Assembly (NCBI RefSeq): GCF_013033515.1 | Contig: NZ_WQEG01000004.1 | Coordinates: 1-64,000, forward strand | DNA length: 64,000 nucleotides | Source: Ruegeria sp. HKCCA6707 | GTDB taxonomy: Bacteria; Pseudomonadota; Alphaproteobacteria; Rhodobacterales; Rhodobacteraceae | Direction of reading: 5' to 3' | Shown: positions 27,082 to 36,133 of the stretch, in pieces | Layout: each line of letters starts with the position of its first letter | How positions within the stretch are numbered: the first letter of the stretch is position 1 | Notes under the pieces: model-generated | Databases searched by the model: none | What the model saw: the letters and a program-made list of their open reading frames with translations, nothing else | Told to the model about the DNA's origin: nothing | Made by a program: the position numbers and the translations under genes

Positions 27082-28151
27082 CGGTTATTGGTAAAGGTAA
27101 ACAGGGATTGCAGCGCGTACATCACCCGATCCAGCAGGAAGCCGATGATGCCGATGGTCAAAACCGCAACCATGATCTTGGCCAGCGACTGAGACGAGCC
27201 GTTCTGGAACTCATCCCAGACGAACTTACCAAGGCCAGGGTTCTGCGCCAGCATTTCAGCGGCGATCAGAACCATCCAGCCAACACCAAGGCTGAGGCGC
27301 AGACCAGTGAAGATCAGCGGCAGAGCCGAGGGCAGAACCAGCTTGGTGATCTTGGTATAGGTGTTCATTTTCAACACCTTCGAGACGTTCACTAGATCCT
27401 TGTCGATGGATGCCACACCCAAAGCGGTATTGATCAGCGTAGGCCAGAGCGAACAGAGCGTGACGGTGATAGCCGAGACCAGGAAGGACTTGGCGAACCA
27501 GCCATCCTGCGTGACGTAAACGGCCGAGACAACCATGGTCACGATGGGCAACCATGCCAGAGGAGAGACCGGTTTGAAAATCTGGATCAACGGGTTCAGC
27601 GCTGCATTTGCGGTCGGCGAAAGGCCCGCCGCGATACCAAGCGGCACGGCGACAACCGTGGCGATCAGAAAGCCGAAGAACACGGTTTTGATCGAAGTCC
27701 AGATTTGCGCGTAATAAGATGGCGCGCCGGTGAAGGGGATATCTTTCACCTTCTCAGGCTGGCCCCGGTCGATAAAACGCTGGTTGCGTTTTTCGACGCG
27801 CTCTTCATGGGCTGCCCGTTTTTCAGCGGTCGCTTTCGCCGCTTCGTGCAGGTTGACCGCTTCGGTCCAGACTTGCGCCGGGCCGGGGATCGCCCCCAGA
27901 GAAGTTTGGACCTTTGGGGCCAGCGTGCCCCACAAGACCAGAAAGGCCGCAATGGCCAACAACGGCACGATCAACAGACGCCAGATTTCGCTGACTTGTG
28001 CCTTGGGGTTATCGCCCGCAGCAGCCTTCAGGACAGGCGTCAGCCAAGCAAGGCCAAGCACCTGAAACCATTTGTCGGCCTGGTTGATACGTGTGAACAA
28101 ACGCTCTTTGCGCTGTTCAGAAGCTAAGGAACTGGGGTCGATCGCGGTCAT
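27078..28151 (-). CDS. nrtB: Nitrate ABC transporter permease NrtB
   Basis: A 357-residue inner-membrane permease of the NrtB/SsuC/TauC family with about six membrane segments. The permease signature near LKMNTYTKITKLVLPSALPL is the EAA loop that docks to the ATPase. An unusual charged insert of about 60 residues (around residues 95-155, rich in Lys, Arg and Glu) lies between the first and second membrane segments. The gene follows nrtA after 119 bases that contain a strong hairpin. Confidence 0.93.
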   Translation of the reverse strand: MTAIDPSSLASEQRKERLFTRINQADKWFQVLGLAWLTPVLKAAAGDNPKAQVSEIWRLLIVPLLAIAAFLVLWGTLAPKVQTSLGAIPGPAQVWTEAVNLHEAAKATAEKRAAHEERVEKRNQRFIDRGQPEKVKDIPFTGAPSYYAQIWTSIKTVFFGFLIATVVAVPLGIAAGLSPTANAALNPLIQIFKPVSPLAWLPIVTMVVSAVYVTQDGWFAKSFLVSAITVTLCSLWPTLINTALGVASIDKDLVNVSKVLKMNTYTKITKLVLPSALPLIFTGLRLSLGVGWMVLIAAEMLAQNPGLGKFVWDEFQNGSSQSLAKIMVAVLTIGIIGFLLDRVMYALQSLFTFTNNR

Positions 28152-28217
28152 GTGTCGGGTCCTGCTTTGTGGCGGGAAGTTGGATGGAGGGATCGCGCAT
28201 CAGTGATGCCGGGGCGG

Positions 28218-28240
28218 GGAAGGATTTGAAGAATCCTTCC
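28218..28240 (-). other. Stem-loop after nrtA
   Basis: A perfect 9-bp inverted repeat (GGAAGGATT / AATCCTTCC, five-base loop) between nrtA and nrtB, extendable by a GGCGG/CCGCC clamp across a bulge. It has no U-run. It probably acts as a message-protecting or partial stop structure that keeps NrtA more abundant than the permease. Confidence 0.65.
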
Positions 28241-28270
28241 GCCGCAAGCCATCACCGAGGCGCAGCTCAA

Positions 28271-29635
28271 TTAGCCTTGGATCTCGGTGCCAACGACTTT
28301 TTGGTCACCCTTCAGGCCGATCGGCAGGCTGTCCAGATAGGCGTTGGGCGCTTTGCCGTCATAGCCGATGCCGTCGATGACGTCCGCTGCCGGAGTAGGC
28401 GCTTTGTACCCGTCGCTGTCCCAGGGGAAGTCGGCTTCGTTCGCCAGGCCTTCGTCTACCAGCAGCTTGGCAGCTTCCAGATAGATTTCAGGCTTATAGA
28501 CAGACTTGGCGACCTCGTCATACCAGCTGTCTGGTTTGGCTTCCGAGATCTGGCCCCAGCGGCGCATTTGCGTCAGATACCACACCGCGTCGGAATAGAA
28601 CGGGTATGTCGCGTTATAGCGGAAGAACACGTTGAAGTCGGGCGCCGGACGACGGTCGCCTTTTTCAAACTCGAAAAAGCCGGTCATCGAGTTTGCGATC
28701 ACCTCGTAATCCGCACCCACATATTCCGGGCGGCTCAGGATCTCGACCGCTTCTTCGCGGTTGGCATTGTCGTTTTCATCCAGCCAGATAGCCGCGCGGA
28801 TCAGCGCCTTGACCACGGCGAGGGTCGTGTTCGGGTTTTCTTCCGCGAATTCCTTGGTGATGCCAAAGACCTTTTCGGGGTTGTTCTTCCACATATCATA
28901 GTCGGTGATGACCGGAACGCCGATGCCCTTGAACACGGCCTGCTGGTTCCATGGCTCGCCCACGGCATAGCCATAAATGGTGCCCGCTTCGAGCGTGGCC
29001 GGCATTTGCGGCGGAGGCGTCACAGACAGGAACGCTTCGGCTGCGATCTGACCGGTGATGTTTTCAGGAGAGTAATAACCGGGGTTGATACCCCCCGCTG
29101 CCAACCAATAGCGCAGCTCGTAATTATGCGTCGAAACCGGGAAGACCATGCCCATGTTAAAAGGCTTGCCTTCGGCGTTGTACTTTTCGATCACCGGCTT
29201 GAGCGCTGCCGCAGAAATCGGGTGCTGCGGGCGACCATCGTCCATTTTCGGCACGTTCGGCTTCATCTCTTCCCAAACCTCATTGGACACGGTGATGCCG
29301 TTGCCGTTCAGGTCCATCGAGAAGGGCGTGATGATATGCGCTTCGGTACCATAGCCGATTGTTGCCGCCAAAGGCTGACCGGCCAGCATATGTGCACCAT
29401 CCAGCTGACCATCGATGACGCCATCCAGCAGCACTTTCCAGTTGGCCTGCGCTTCAAGCGTGACAAACAAGCCTTCGTCGTCGAAGAACCCTTGTTCCTG
29501 GGCAACCGCCAAAGGCGCCATGTCGGTCAGCTTGATAAAGCCAAAGGTCAGCTCGTCTTTTTCCAGCTCCAGCTCGGCAAATACAGGCGAGGCAAGGGCC
29601 GTCGTCGCTGCCAGGCTCAGAATTAGCTTTTTCAT
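28271..29635 (-). CDS. nrtA: Nitrate ABC transporter substrate-binding protein NrtA
   Basis: A 454-residue CmpA/NrtA-family periplasmic binding protein that captures nitrate for the NrtB/NrtCD transporter. A signal peptide is visible ([20 protein letters not shown]), followed by mature [20 protein letters not shown], the typical opening. Family motifs include [10 protein letters not shown] and [16 protein letters not shown]. The ATG at 29635 is chosen because GAGAGG lies seven bases upstream; the ATG at 29641 is only one base from it. The reading frame stays open upstream to 29869, but that part is the regulatory leader and is not protein-like. Confidence 0.95.
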   Translation of the reverse strand: MKKLILSLAATTALASPVFAELELEKDELTFGFIKLTDMAPLAVAQEQGFFDDEGLFVTLEAQANWKVLLDGVIDGQLDGAHMLAGQPLAATIGYGTEAHIITPFSMDLNGNGITVSNEVWEEMKPNVPKMDDGRPQHPISAAALKPVIEKYNAEGKPFNMGMVFPVSTHNYELRYWLAAGGINPGYYSPENITGQIAAEAFLSVTPPPQMPATLEAGTIYGYAVGEPWNQQAVFKGIGVPVITDYDMWKNNPEKVFGITKEFAEENPNTTLAVVKALIRAAIWLDENDNANREEAVEILSRPEYVGADYEVIANSMTGFFEFEKGDRRPAPDFNVFFRYNATYPFYSDAVWYLTQMRRWGQISEAKPDSWYDEVAKSVYKPEIYLEAAKLLVDEGLANEADFPWDSDGYKAPTPAADVIDGIGYDGKAPNAYLDSLPIGLKGDQKVVGTEIQG

Positions 29636-29673
29636 CTTCATCCCTCTCGGTTCAGCCCATTGGGCAAACAAAA

Positions 29674-29726
29674 AAAGCCGCCGACACACACCGCCGGGAG
29701 GAGTTGGCGGTTGGTCGAGCGGCTTT
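29674..29726 (-). terminator. Leader terminator upstream of nrtA
   Basis: On the minus strand a three-part stem, AAGCCGC / CGAC / ACCGCC pairing with GGCGGT / GTCG / GCGGCTT, is followed directly by seven T residues and lies 35-40 bases before nrtA. This is a textbook intrinsic terminator placed inside a leader, so transcription of the transporter and reductase genes should depend on antitermination. Confidence 0.9.
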
Positions 29727-29739
29727 GCTCTTTTTAGAT

Positions 29740-29787
29740 GCCCTGCGTTGTGGGCGAATTCCGTCGGTGGGCTTCGTTGCCTTCCGA
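29740..29787 (-). promoter_or_regulatory. Candidate ANTAR (NasT) target, two-hairpin antiterminator element
   Basis: Two hairpins lie just before the leader terminator. P1 (29764-29787) has arms TCGGAAGGC and GCCCACCGA around the hexaloop AACGAA. P2 (29740-29755) has GCCC/GGGC arms around a loop containing AACGCA. Known ANTAR target RNAs are paired hairpins with hexaloops carrying A at position 1 and G at position 4. Both AACGAA and AACGCA fit, although P2's clean stem closes on an eight-base loop. The gene for the ANTAR protein NasT lies immediately upstream. Nitrate would release NasT from NasS to bind here and block termination. Confidence 0.72.
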
Positions 29788-29853
29788 TGACCTCATTAAG
29801 CCCCTGACAGGTGGCGACGTCATTCCTTTTTGAGGTTTGCGCCCCGATTTTTC

Positions 29854-29885
29854 TGCAATGCAGCGTCAAACTACGCTGCGATGCA
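29854..29885 (-). other. Stem-loop downstream of nasS
   Basis: A 13-bp inverted repeat with two mismatches; its perfect core is GCAGCGT / ACGCTGC at 29860-29879 with a six-base loop. It lies 16 bases after the nasS stop and before the antiterminator element. It lacks a U-run and may separate nasTS from the nrtA leader or stabilise an RNA end. Confidence 0.5.
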
Positions 29886-29901
29886 AAAATTTTGTGCAGA
29901 C

Positions 29902-31071
29902 TTAACTGGTCGGCTCGAAAATGCGCCGGTCGAAGAACACATTCTGAGACAGAATCAGGCTTCCATTGGCTGAAGCGACGGCTGTTGACTCGGCCAAAGC
30001 ACCTTCCAGTTTCTCGGATGCGCCGGGAGTTTCGACCCCAAGCCCCTGCAACTCACGCCGGTACAGATCACTGCGAAAGACCTTGGCAGCCTGACGTTCG
30101 GCTGTGCTGGCATCCAGCCCGTTTCGCATCGCCAGTTGGTGCGCCACCCATTTCGCCTGACTGCGCCAGGGGAAAGTGGCCGCACCGTCAAAGAATTCAA
30201 CAAAGCCTTCGACTTGGCGCGTCTCACCGCGGGCCGAAATGGTGAACTCACCCATCAACGCGCGGTCAACCAGTTCCGGCGAGACATCAAGATAGGTTTT
30301 ACGCGACAACATTTCAGAGGCGGTGGTCCGGCTGTCCGGTTGCGACAGCCACCGCGCTGCACGCCACACGGCGCGCATCAGACTGCCCAGCAAATGTGGC
30401 TCGGTCTCGGCCCAATCATTTCTAACCGCCAGCACCTTTTCCGGCGCACAGCTCCAGATCGCACGACCGGGCAAAAGCAGCGCACCGACATTGTCATCCA
30501 CCGCGAAAGAGCCCCAAGGTTCACCCACGCAAAACGCATCGATTTCCCCTCCGGCCAGCGCCTGTGCCATCAGAGGGGGCGGAACCGTGCGAATTTCCAC
30601 TTGTTTCGAGGCCAGATCGGTGCCCGCAACCCAATAGCGCAAAAGCTCGACATGCATCGAGAACGGGAAAGGCACGCCGAATACCAGAACGTCACCGGCC
30701 ACCTTTGCCAAGGCAGCACCCGCCGCTTGCGCATCGGCAAAGTCAAAGGCAAAACCCTGATCCGCCAACCGCTGGGCCAGATGCGTACCAACGCCGATAA
30801 CATTCCCATTCAGCGACAGGACCGAAACCGCAGAAAGCGAAGTTGCAATGCCCCCCAGGCCCAAAGCCATCGCCACCGGGACTGGTGACAGCAGATGCGC
30901 CGCATCCACATGCCCAAAGGCCAGCATATCGCGCAGCGATGACCAAGACGGGGCCGGGCGCAAATCCAATGAGATGCCTTCGGCATGATCAAACCCCATC
31001 TCGCGCGCAACGATCAGGGGGGCGGCATCGACCAGAGGCATATAGGCGACGGGCAGAGTCACGGTTCTCAT
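29902..31071 (-). CDS. nasS: Nitrate sensor NasS
   Basis: A 389-residue CmpA/NrtA-like protein without a signal peptide, so cytoplasmic. It starts [26 protein letters not shown] and has the family pattern [26 protein letters not shown]. In NasTS systems NasS binds and holds the antiterminator NasT until nitrate binds NasS. Its start overlaps the nasT stop (ATGA), which supports a stoichiometric pair, and the target leader follows its stop codon. Confidence 0.92.
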   Translation of the reverse strand: MRTVTLPVAYMPLVDAAPLIVAREMGFDHAEGISLDLRPAPSWSSLRDMLAFGHVDAAHLLSPVPVAMALGLGGIATSLSAVSVLSLNGNVIGVGTHLAQRLADQGFAFDFADAQAAGAALAKVAGDVLVFGVPFPFSMHVELLRYWVAGTDLASKQVEIRTVPPPLMAQALAGGEIDAFCVGEPWGSFAVDDNVGALLLPGRAIWSCAPEKVLAVRNDWAETEPHLLGSLMRAVWRAARWLSQPDSRTTASEMLSRKTYLDVSPELVDRALMGEFTISARGETRQVEGFVEFFDGAATFPWRSQAKWVAHQLAMRNGLDASTAERQAAKVFRSDLYRRELQGLGVETPGASEKLEGALAESTAVASANGSLILSQNVFFDRRIFEPTS

Positions 31072-31652
31072 GACAACAACCCCGACGCGGTGACCAGTGC
31101 CTCAGCCACCTCCGCGACCCTTCGGTTCTGGTTCATGGCGGTCTTGCGCAACAGCGCATAGGCCTCGTCCTCGGAAACTCCCTTGGCCTTGATGATCAAT
31201 CCTTTGGCCCGGTCAATCACCTTACGCTCTTCCAGTGCGCGGCGGGTTTCGGCCAGTTCCACGCGCATCTGACGGAGGACCTGAAACCGGGCAATGGCCG
31301 TATCGATAACCGGTTTAATCCGCTCGGCCTGCAAGCCATCGACCACATAGGCAGACACGCCGGCCTCAACAGCCGCTTTGGCCAAACCGCCCGCCGCACC
31401 GGTTACGAACATGGCCACCGGGCGTTCGAGCGGGCTGGAAGCGACGGTCAGCTCTTCCAGCATGTCGCGTGAAGGGTTGTCGATATCAATCAGAACGATG
31501 TCGGGGTCATGCACAGCAATCTGGCGCGCCAAGCCCGAGACATTGCCAATCACAAACACGTCCGCGTCGCCCGCCTCTTTCAAGGCATCAACGATCGCGA
31601 ACGCGCGTTCCTGGTTCTGCTCGACGACAACAACGGTCAGATTCTGGCTCAT
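31068..31652 (-). CDS. nasT: ANTAR-domain antiterminator NasT
   Basis: A 194-residue RNA-binding regulator. The N-terminal pseudoreceiver (about residues 1-125) opens LTVVVVEQNQERA, where the usual acidic pair is EQ, so phosphorylation is unlikely. A C-terminal ANTAR domain holds ERKVIDRAKGLIIKAKGVSEDEAYALLRK. It would bind the two-hairpin leader upstream of nrtA. I chose the ATG at 31652, which gives the usual NasT length. The frame is open to 31721, but that stretch does not look like a receiver domain. Confidence 0.94.
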   Translation of the reverse strand: MSQNLTVVVVEQNQERAFAIVDALKEAGDADVFVIGNVSGLARQIAVHDPDIVLIDIDNPSRDMLEELTVASSPLERPVAMFVTGAAGGLAKAAVEAGVSAYVVDGLQAERIKPVIDTAIARFQVLRQMRVELAETRRALEERKVIDRAKGLIIKAKGVSEDEAYALLRKTAMNQNRRVAEVAEALVTASGLLS

Positions 31653-31721
31653 GCAGACCATCTGGACACTTGTTGGGCCGACCTCAATCAGCAGGGTCAG
31701 GCCCACCGCTTTCGGGTCCAC

Positions 31722-31744
31722 TTCCGCTCAAAAATTGAGCGGAA
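31722..31744. terminator. Palindromic stem-loop between the mannoside operon and nasT
   Basis: A perfect 10-bp inverted repeat (TTCCGCTCAA / TTGAGCGGAA) with a three-base loop, 53 bases after the Gfo/Idh/MocA stop and 70 bases before the nasT start, both on the minus strand. Probably the end of the upstream operon's transcript. It has no downstream U-run. Confidence 0.6.
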
Positions 31745-31797
31745 ACGGCGAGGCTGCGAAAGCGATGAGCAGTTTTAGGTGTCGCCCGCCCATGGAC

Positions 31798-32937
31798 TCA
31801 AGCTGGGTTCAGGATTTCCCGGGCCAGTTCGGGTGGGAAAGCCTCGGGCCGGGTGCAATCTGTCTCGATCTCGACAAACGAACCGATCTTGGCCGATTTC
31901 AGAATAGCGGTCATGACATCGACACTATGCACAGCAAGTTCCAAGGCACACCGATGCGGGCGACCCGCATGCAGACCGGCAATCATGTCGGCCAGCCCCG
32001 CACAGCGATAATTGGCGCGCGGCTCATTTGAATCGAGGTTTTCATTGGCCTGACCAAAGGGGTGGTTCCAAGGCTCGACCGTTTTGACCTCACCGTTCTC
32101 ACCCGCAAGGGAAAGCGTACCTCCGAAAAAGTTCGGATCAGGCACATAGAGCGAGCCATGGCTGCCATAAAGCTCCATATTGCTATGGGTGTGCGCCTTC
32201 ACATCCCAACTGGTGCCAAGCGTTATGATCGCGCCCGACTGAAACTCCAGCAAAGCCATCAGCGTTGTGGGGGTCTTCACCGGTACCGTCTCACCGCGCC
32301 GGGGCTCAGACTTGATGACCCGTTCGGCAAAAGCGGTCTGCGACAGGGCAGCAACCTTTCGCACCGGCCCCAGCATGTTGATGAGGTTGGTCACGTAATA
32401 CGGCCCGATATCCAGAACCGGCCCAGCGCCGGGCAAAAAGAAGAAATCGGGGTTTGGATGCCAATGCTCCATCCCCGGCCCCATCACATAGGCGGTCCCC
32501 GAAACGACCTGACCAATGGCCCCATCATCGATCAGCTGCCGCGCCTGTTGGTGGCTGCCACCCAGAAAAGTGTCAGGTGCAGACCCGACACGCAGCCCGC
32601 GCTCATTGGCCAGTTTGGACAGCGCGATGGCCTCATCCAGCGTCAGAACAACCGGTTTTTCCGAATAAACATGTTTTCCCGCCTCAAGCACCGATTTCGA
32701 AACCTCGAAATGCGCCGCAGGGATGGTGAGGTTGACCACAACGTCAATGTCATCCGCCGCAAGCAACTCTTCGACCGTCGCGGCCCGGATCCCGAACTCG
32801 GCCGCCCGTGCCTGTGCCGTTTCCAGGTTCAAATCGGCAATGGCCCGCATTTCGAACCCTTTGAACAACGGGGCGAGCCTTAGATAGGCGGCCGAGATGT
32901 TTCCGGCCCCGATAATACCTACGCCCAAATTCGTCAT
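31798..32937 (-). CDS. Gfo/Idh/MocA-family sugar oxidoreductase
   Basis: A 379-residue NAD(P)-dependent dehydrogenase. The N-terminal Rossmann motif is VGIIGAGNISAAYLRLAP, followed by AAHFEVSKSVLEAGKHVYSEKP, the catalytic EKP motif of the family. The C-terminal domain includes GPVLDIGPYYVTNLINMLG. It is the last gene of the mannoside operon, coupled by ATGA to the sugar isomerase-like gene. Likely role: oxidation of a monosaccharide or glycoside released or imported by this locus; the substrate is not determined by the sequence. Confidence 0.88.
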   Translation of the reverse strand: MTNLGVGIIGAGNISAAYLRLAPLFKGFEMRAIADLNLETAQARAAEFGIRAATVEELLAADDIDVVVNLTIPAAHFEVSKSVLEAGKHVYSEKPVVLTLDEAIALSKLANERGLRVGSAPDTFLGGSHQQARQLIDDGAIGQVVSGTAYVMGPGMEHWHPNPDFFFLPGAGPVLDIGPYYVTNLINMLGPVRKVAALSQTAFAERVIKSEPRRGETVPVKTPTTLMALLEFQSGAIITLGTSWDVKAHTHSNMELYGSHGSLYVPDPNFFGGTLSLAGENGEVKTVEPWNHPFGQANENLDSNEPRANYRCAGLADMIAGLHAGRPHRCALELAVHSVDVMTAILKSAKIGSFVEIETDCTRPEAFPPELAREILNPA

Positions 32938-33704
32938 GTGTTGTCCTTTGCAAATGCGGTTGCTGCCTCGAACGAACGCCGGGCGAACCGTGCATGGTCA
33001 GACGGGTTGTCATGTTCCATGATGAAGTGCTTTGCGCTGGTCCCTTTCAGCGCTGCAAACAGTGCCGACCAGTCCAAAACGCCCTGCCCTACATCGGCCC
33101 AGCCGTCTTCGTCCTGACACATGCCTTCGGGCGCGATGTCTTTGACGTGAACGGCAGAAATCCGGTCACCATAGCGGGCGATATAGTCGAACGGGTCACG
33201 CCCGCCGCGCGCAACCCAAGCCACGTCGAGTTCCAGCAACAGTTCATCCGACGCCTGCAAGATCAGATCCAATGGCGTTTCCGCTATCCCCAGATCGGCA
33301 ACTTCAAAGTCATGATTGTGCCAGCCGAAGGACAGTCCGGCATCCTGCAAAGGCTTGCCAGCCTCAGCCAAAGCTTGACCAAACGCTGTCCATCCCTGCG
33401 CATCCACCGGGCGATCCTGAGGCATCAGGAACGGAAAAAAGACGATCTCGACCCCGAGTTCCTTGCACAGTTTGACCACATCGCCAGGGTTTTGGCGCAC
33501 GGCATCCAAACCGAAATGAGCGGTGGGCAGGCGCAACCCGGTTTGGTCCAGCCCTGCCCTCAACTGTCCAAGCAGTTCAGCATCCTGAAACAGCGCACCA
33601 TAACCTTCGACCTCTTGATAGCCGATATCGGCCAGCAAGCTAAGCGTATCGGTGAGTGGCGCAAAATTGCGCGAGCTATAAAGCTGATATCCAAAAGCGG
33701 TCAT
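32934..33704 (-). CDS. Sugar phosphate isomerase/epimerase family protein
   Basis: A 256-residue AP-endonuclease-2-like TIM barrel (xylose isomerase-like family). Metal-ligand candidates are in SFGWHNHDFEV, LLLELDVAWVARGG, ISAVHVKDIAPEG and FIMEHDNPSD, the usual Glu/Asp/His positions. It is coupled by ATGA both to the beta-mannosidase before it and to the Gfo/Idh/MocA oxidoreductase after it. Such pairs often act on the same sugar, for example through a keto-sugar or inositol-type intermediate. Confidence 0.85.
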   Translation of the reverse strand: MTAFGYQLYSSRNFAPLTDTLSLLADIGYQEVEGYGALFQDAELLGQLRAGLDQTGLRLPTAHFGLDAVRQNPGDVVKLCKELGVEIVFFPFLMPQDRPVDAQGWTAFGQALAEAGKPLQDAGLSFGWHNHDFEVADLGIAETPLDLILQASDELLLELDVAWVARGGRDPFDYIARYGDRISAVHVKDIAPEGMCQDEDGWADVGQGVLDWSALFAALKGTSAKHFIMEHDNPSDHARFARRSFEAATAFAKDNT

Positions 33705-36133
33705 GATCTATCCTTGTTGGTCGTGCCGTATGTGGCGGAATACAGATCGCGCAGAACGAATTCGACGCGCGCGTGCGGGTCGGATGGCGTAAAGGTCAAC
33801 TGGCGCGGCTCTTTCGGAAGCACCAAAAGCGCGTTGTCCGAGAACCGGCCCGGTTTGTCGGCCTCGATACCGGCGAAAAAAGCGGGCTTGTCGGTGCTGA
33901 CGGTCAACTTGTATCTGTCACCATCACGCGCAGACGTCAGGACCAACTGCGTCGCCGGCAGGTCATAGGCCTTGTAGGGTAAGGGCGCATGGTGATCGGT
34001 CTGCACAGATCCGTCCGGCAGGGTGGTGCGGTAGAGTAGGATTTCGTCGGCAGCAATCAGACTGGTTGGCACCTGCAACAGCTTGGCGGCACGATCTGGC
34101 GTGACCTGCCCTTTCGCCCGCGCAACCTCACGCTCTTGCCCGTCCATGCCCAGCGCGCAGAGGGCAACAGTGACCTCAACCGGGGCCGATGTGTCATTCA
34201 CCGTGATCAGATCATAGGCGCCGTCACTGGGCACAAGCGTGGTGCTGACCGGCGCATAGAAATGGCGCGCCATATAGTGCATCAACTTCCACCCGCCGCC
34301 ATAATCCAGCGAAGACCAACTGGCGACAGGCCAAGTGTCATTGAGCTGCCAATAAAGCGTCCCCATGCAGCGTGGCTTTTGTGCGCGCCAATGGGATACA
34401 GCGGTTTTGATAGCCAAACCCTGCTGTACCTGGCTGAGATAGACGAAGTTCTCGAAGCCTTCGGGGAAACGGAAATAGCGGAACATCGTCTCGGCAATCC
34501 GCGCATTGCCGCCTTTGTTCTTCTGGTGGCTTTCCAGCACCGGGGTGGCGATGTTGAAATCTCGTTCCCCGGCAAAGCTGCGGATTACATCCATCGACGG
34601 GTAGGATTGAAAACCGAACTCGCTGCAAAACCGCGGCACCACGTCGCGATAATGATCAAAATCGCGCCCTTCGTGCCAGACCGACCAGAAATGCATGTCA
34701 CCAGCGCGGTCATCATGCCAGCCGTCACCGAAATCCAGCCGCCCCAGGGACGGTGATGAGGGCCACCAATTGGCGTCGTCGCCCAGCACGTCCTTGACCG
34801 CGCGTTCAATGGTGCGGTTCAGGCGGTCGTAGGCCACAAGATAACGGTCACGGTCCTTTACGCTTTCGGGATACCAGCCCAGCGCGCCGACCAGCTCATT
34901 ATCGCCACACCACAGCGCGATGCAGGCGTGGTTCGAGAGACGCGCGGCCTGTTCCGTCACCTCGGCCCGCACATCATCCAGAAAACTGTCATGCGCCGGG
35001 TAGAGGTTGCACGAGAACATCGCGTCCTGCCAGATCAGCAACCCCAGCTCATCACAGGCCTCGTAAAAGCTGTCGGGCTCATACCGCCCACCACCCCAGA
35101 CGCGCAGCATATTCATATTGGCGTCAACCGCCGATTGCAGCAGGTCGCGGGTCTTTTCCGGCGTAATCCGGCCCGGCAACGCATCAGCGGGGATCCAGTT
35201 TGCGCCCCGGCAAAAGACATCGACCCCGTTAACTTGCACCCGAAAGCTGGTGCCGATCTCATCGGGTTCGGTGACCAGACGCATGTCGCGCAACCCGATC
35301 CTGCGCGTCTCGGTGACGTCTTGGGCACTGAGCGTCAGGCTGTGCATCACCTGAGCGCCCAGCCCAACCGGCCACCACAGATCCGGGTTTTCGACCTCGA
35401 ACATCGCTTCGATCCGGCCATGCGCATCGCGGGTAACCGTCTGGGCCTGGCCTGCAAAGCAAAGCTCTGCTTGATCCGCACCGTCCAGTTGCGCCTGCAC
35501 GGTCAGTGTTACACAGCCCTCGGAATGGGCCTGTTTTGTGGTAATCTGAGAGAAATGCGGCTGGTCTTTGGGCCGCAGCTGCATCTCGCCGTAGATCCCG
35601 AAGGGTGCCAGCGCGATGTTCCAATCCCAGCCGAAGTCGCACTGCACCTTGCGCAGCATATTGCCGTTTAGGATCGGGCAGTTTCGCGGATGGCTGGGCA
35701 CGGGATAGGGCAGAGCTGCCTGACGGTCGGCGCTTTCGCGTACGCTGGAGCGCAGCGTGATCCGCAGCATGTTCTCACCCTGGCGCGCGGCGTCTGACAG
35801 ATCAACGCGGTAGGATCGGAACACATTGTCTGTGCGCAGCACCGGGGTTCCGTTCACGTCGATCCGGGCCACCGTGTCGACCTCGGACAGGCACAGAACG
35901 ACGTTTGGGTCATCTAGATGGATCGCCCGTTCAAACACCCAATCGCGCTCAGCAATCCAGCGCAGATCATACTCGTTGCGCCCGAAATAAGGATCGGGGA
36001 TCAGACCCGCATCATAGAGGGCCGAGATACCGTCCCCGGGCAATGTGATCGTCAGATCATATTCGCCATCCGCATCGGTCATGCGCCACGGCCCGGTCAG
36101 ATTGAGGGTGCCGCCGTTCATCATGTCCTTCAC
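33701..36133 (-). CDS. Beta-mannosidase, glycoside hydrolase family 2
   Basis: An 810-residue GH2 enzyme that would cleave terminal beta-mannosyl residues. Domains in order: N-terminal sugar-binding beta-domain (LTGPWRM to about residue 190), immunoglobulin-like domain, TIM barrel from about 300 (RGANWIPADALPGRIT, MLRVWGGGRYE) and a C-terminal beta-domain. The acid/base is E413 in WCGDNELVG and the nucleophile E505 in FCSEFGFQSYP. No signal peptide is seen, so it acts on imported oligosaccharides in the cytoplasm. The GTG start overlaps the ATPase stop; ATG codons at 36124 and 36121 are alternatives. Confidence 0.93.
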   Translation of the reverse strand: MKDMMNGGTLNLTGPWRMTDADGEYDLTITLPGDGISALYDAGLIPDPYFGRNEYDLRWIAERDWVFERAIHLDDPNVVLCLSEVDTVARIDVNGTPVLRTDNVFRSYRVDLSDAARQGENMLRITLRSSVRESADRQAALPYPVPSHPRNCPILNGNMLRKVQCDFGWDWNIALAPFGIYGEMQLRPKDQPHFSQITTKQAHSEGCVTLTVQAQLDGADQAELCFAGQAQTVTRDAHGRIEAMFEVENPDLWWPVGLGAQVMHSLTLSAQDVTETRRIGLRDMRLVTEPDEIGTSFRVQVNGVDVFCRGANWIPADALPGRITPEKTRDLLQSAVDANMNMLRVWGGGRYEPDSFYEACDELGLLIWQDAMFSCNLYPAHDSFLDDVRAEVTEQAARLSNHACIALWCGDNELVGALGWYPESVKDRDRYLVAYDRLNRTIERAVKDVLGDDANWWPSSPSLGRLDFGDGWHDDRAGDMHFWSVWHEGRDFDHYRDVVPRFCSEFGFQSYPSMDVIRSFAGERDFNIATPVLESHQKNKGGNARIAETMFRYFRFPEGFENFVYLSQVQQGLAIKTAVSHWRAQKPRCMGTLYWQLNDTWPVASWSSLDYGGGWKLMHYMARHFYAPVSTTLVPSDGAYDLITVNDTSAPVEVTVALCALGMDGQEREVARAKGQVTPDRAAKLLQVPTSLIAADEILLYRTTLPDGSVQTDHHAPLPYKAYDLPATQLVLTSARDGDRYKLTVSTDKPAFFAGIEADKPGRFSDNALLVLPKEPRQLTFTPSDPHARVEFVLRDLYSATYGTTNKDRS

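Noticed and set aside
28169..29626. Long open frame on the plus strand opposite nrtA
   Set aside because: It is the mirror of the nrtA gene; the minus-strand product has a signal peptide and family motifs throughout, while this translation shows no recognisable domain.
29642..29869. N-terminal extension of NrtA
   Set aside because: The region folds into the antiterminator and terminator hairpins, and the translated extension would bury the signal peptide.
29880..29901. Possible sigma-54 promoter (TGCAC then TTGCA) upstream of the nrtA leader
   Set aside because: The spacing between the two elements is off by one base and the GG of the -24 element is missing.
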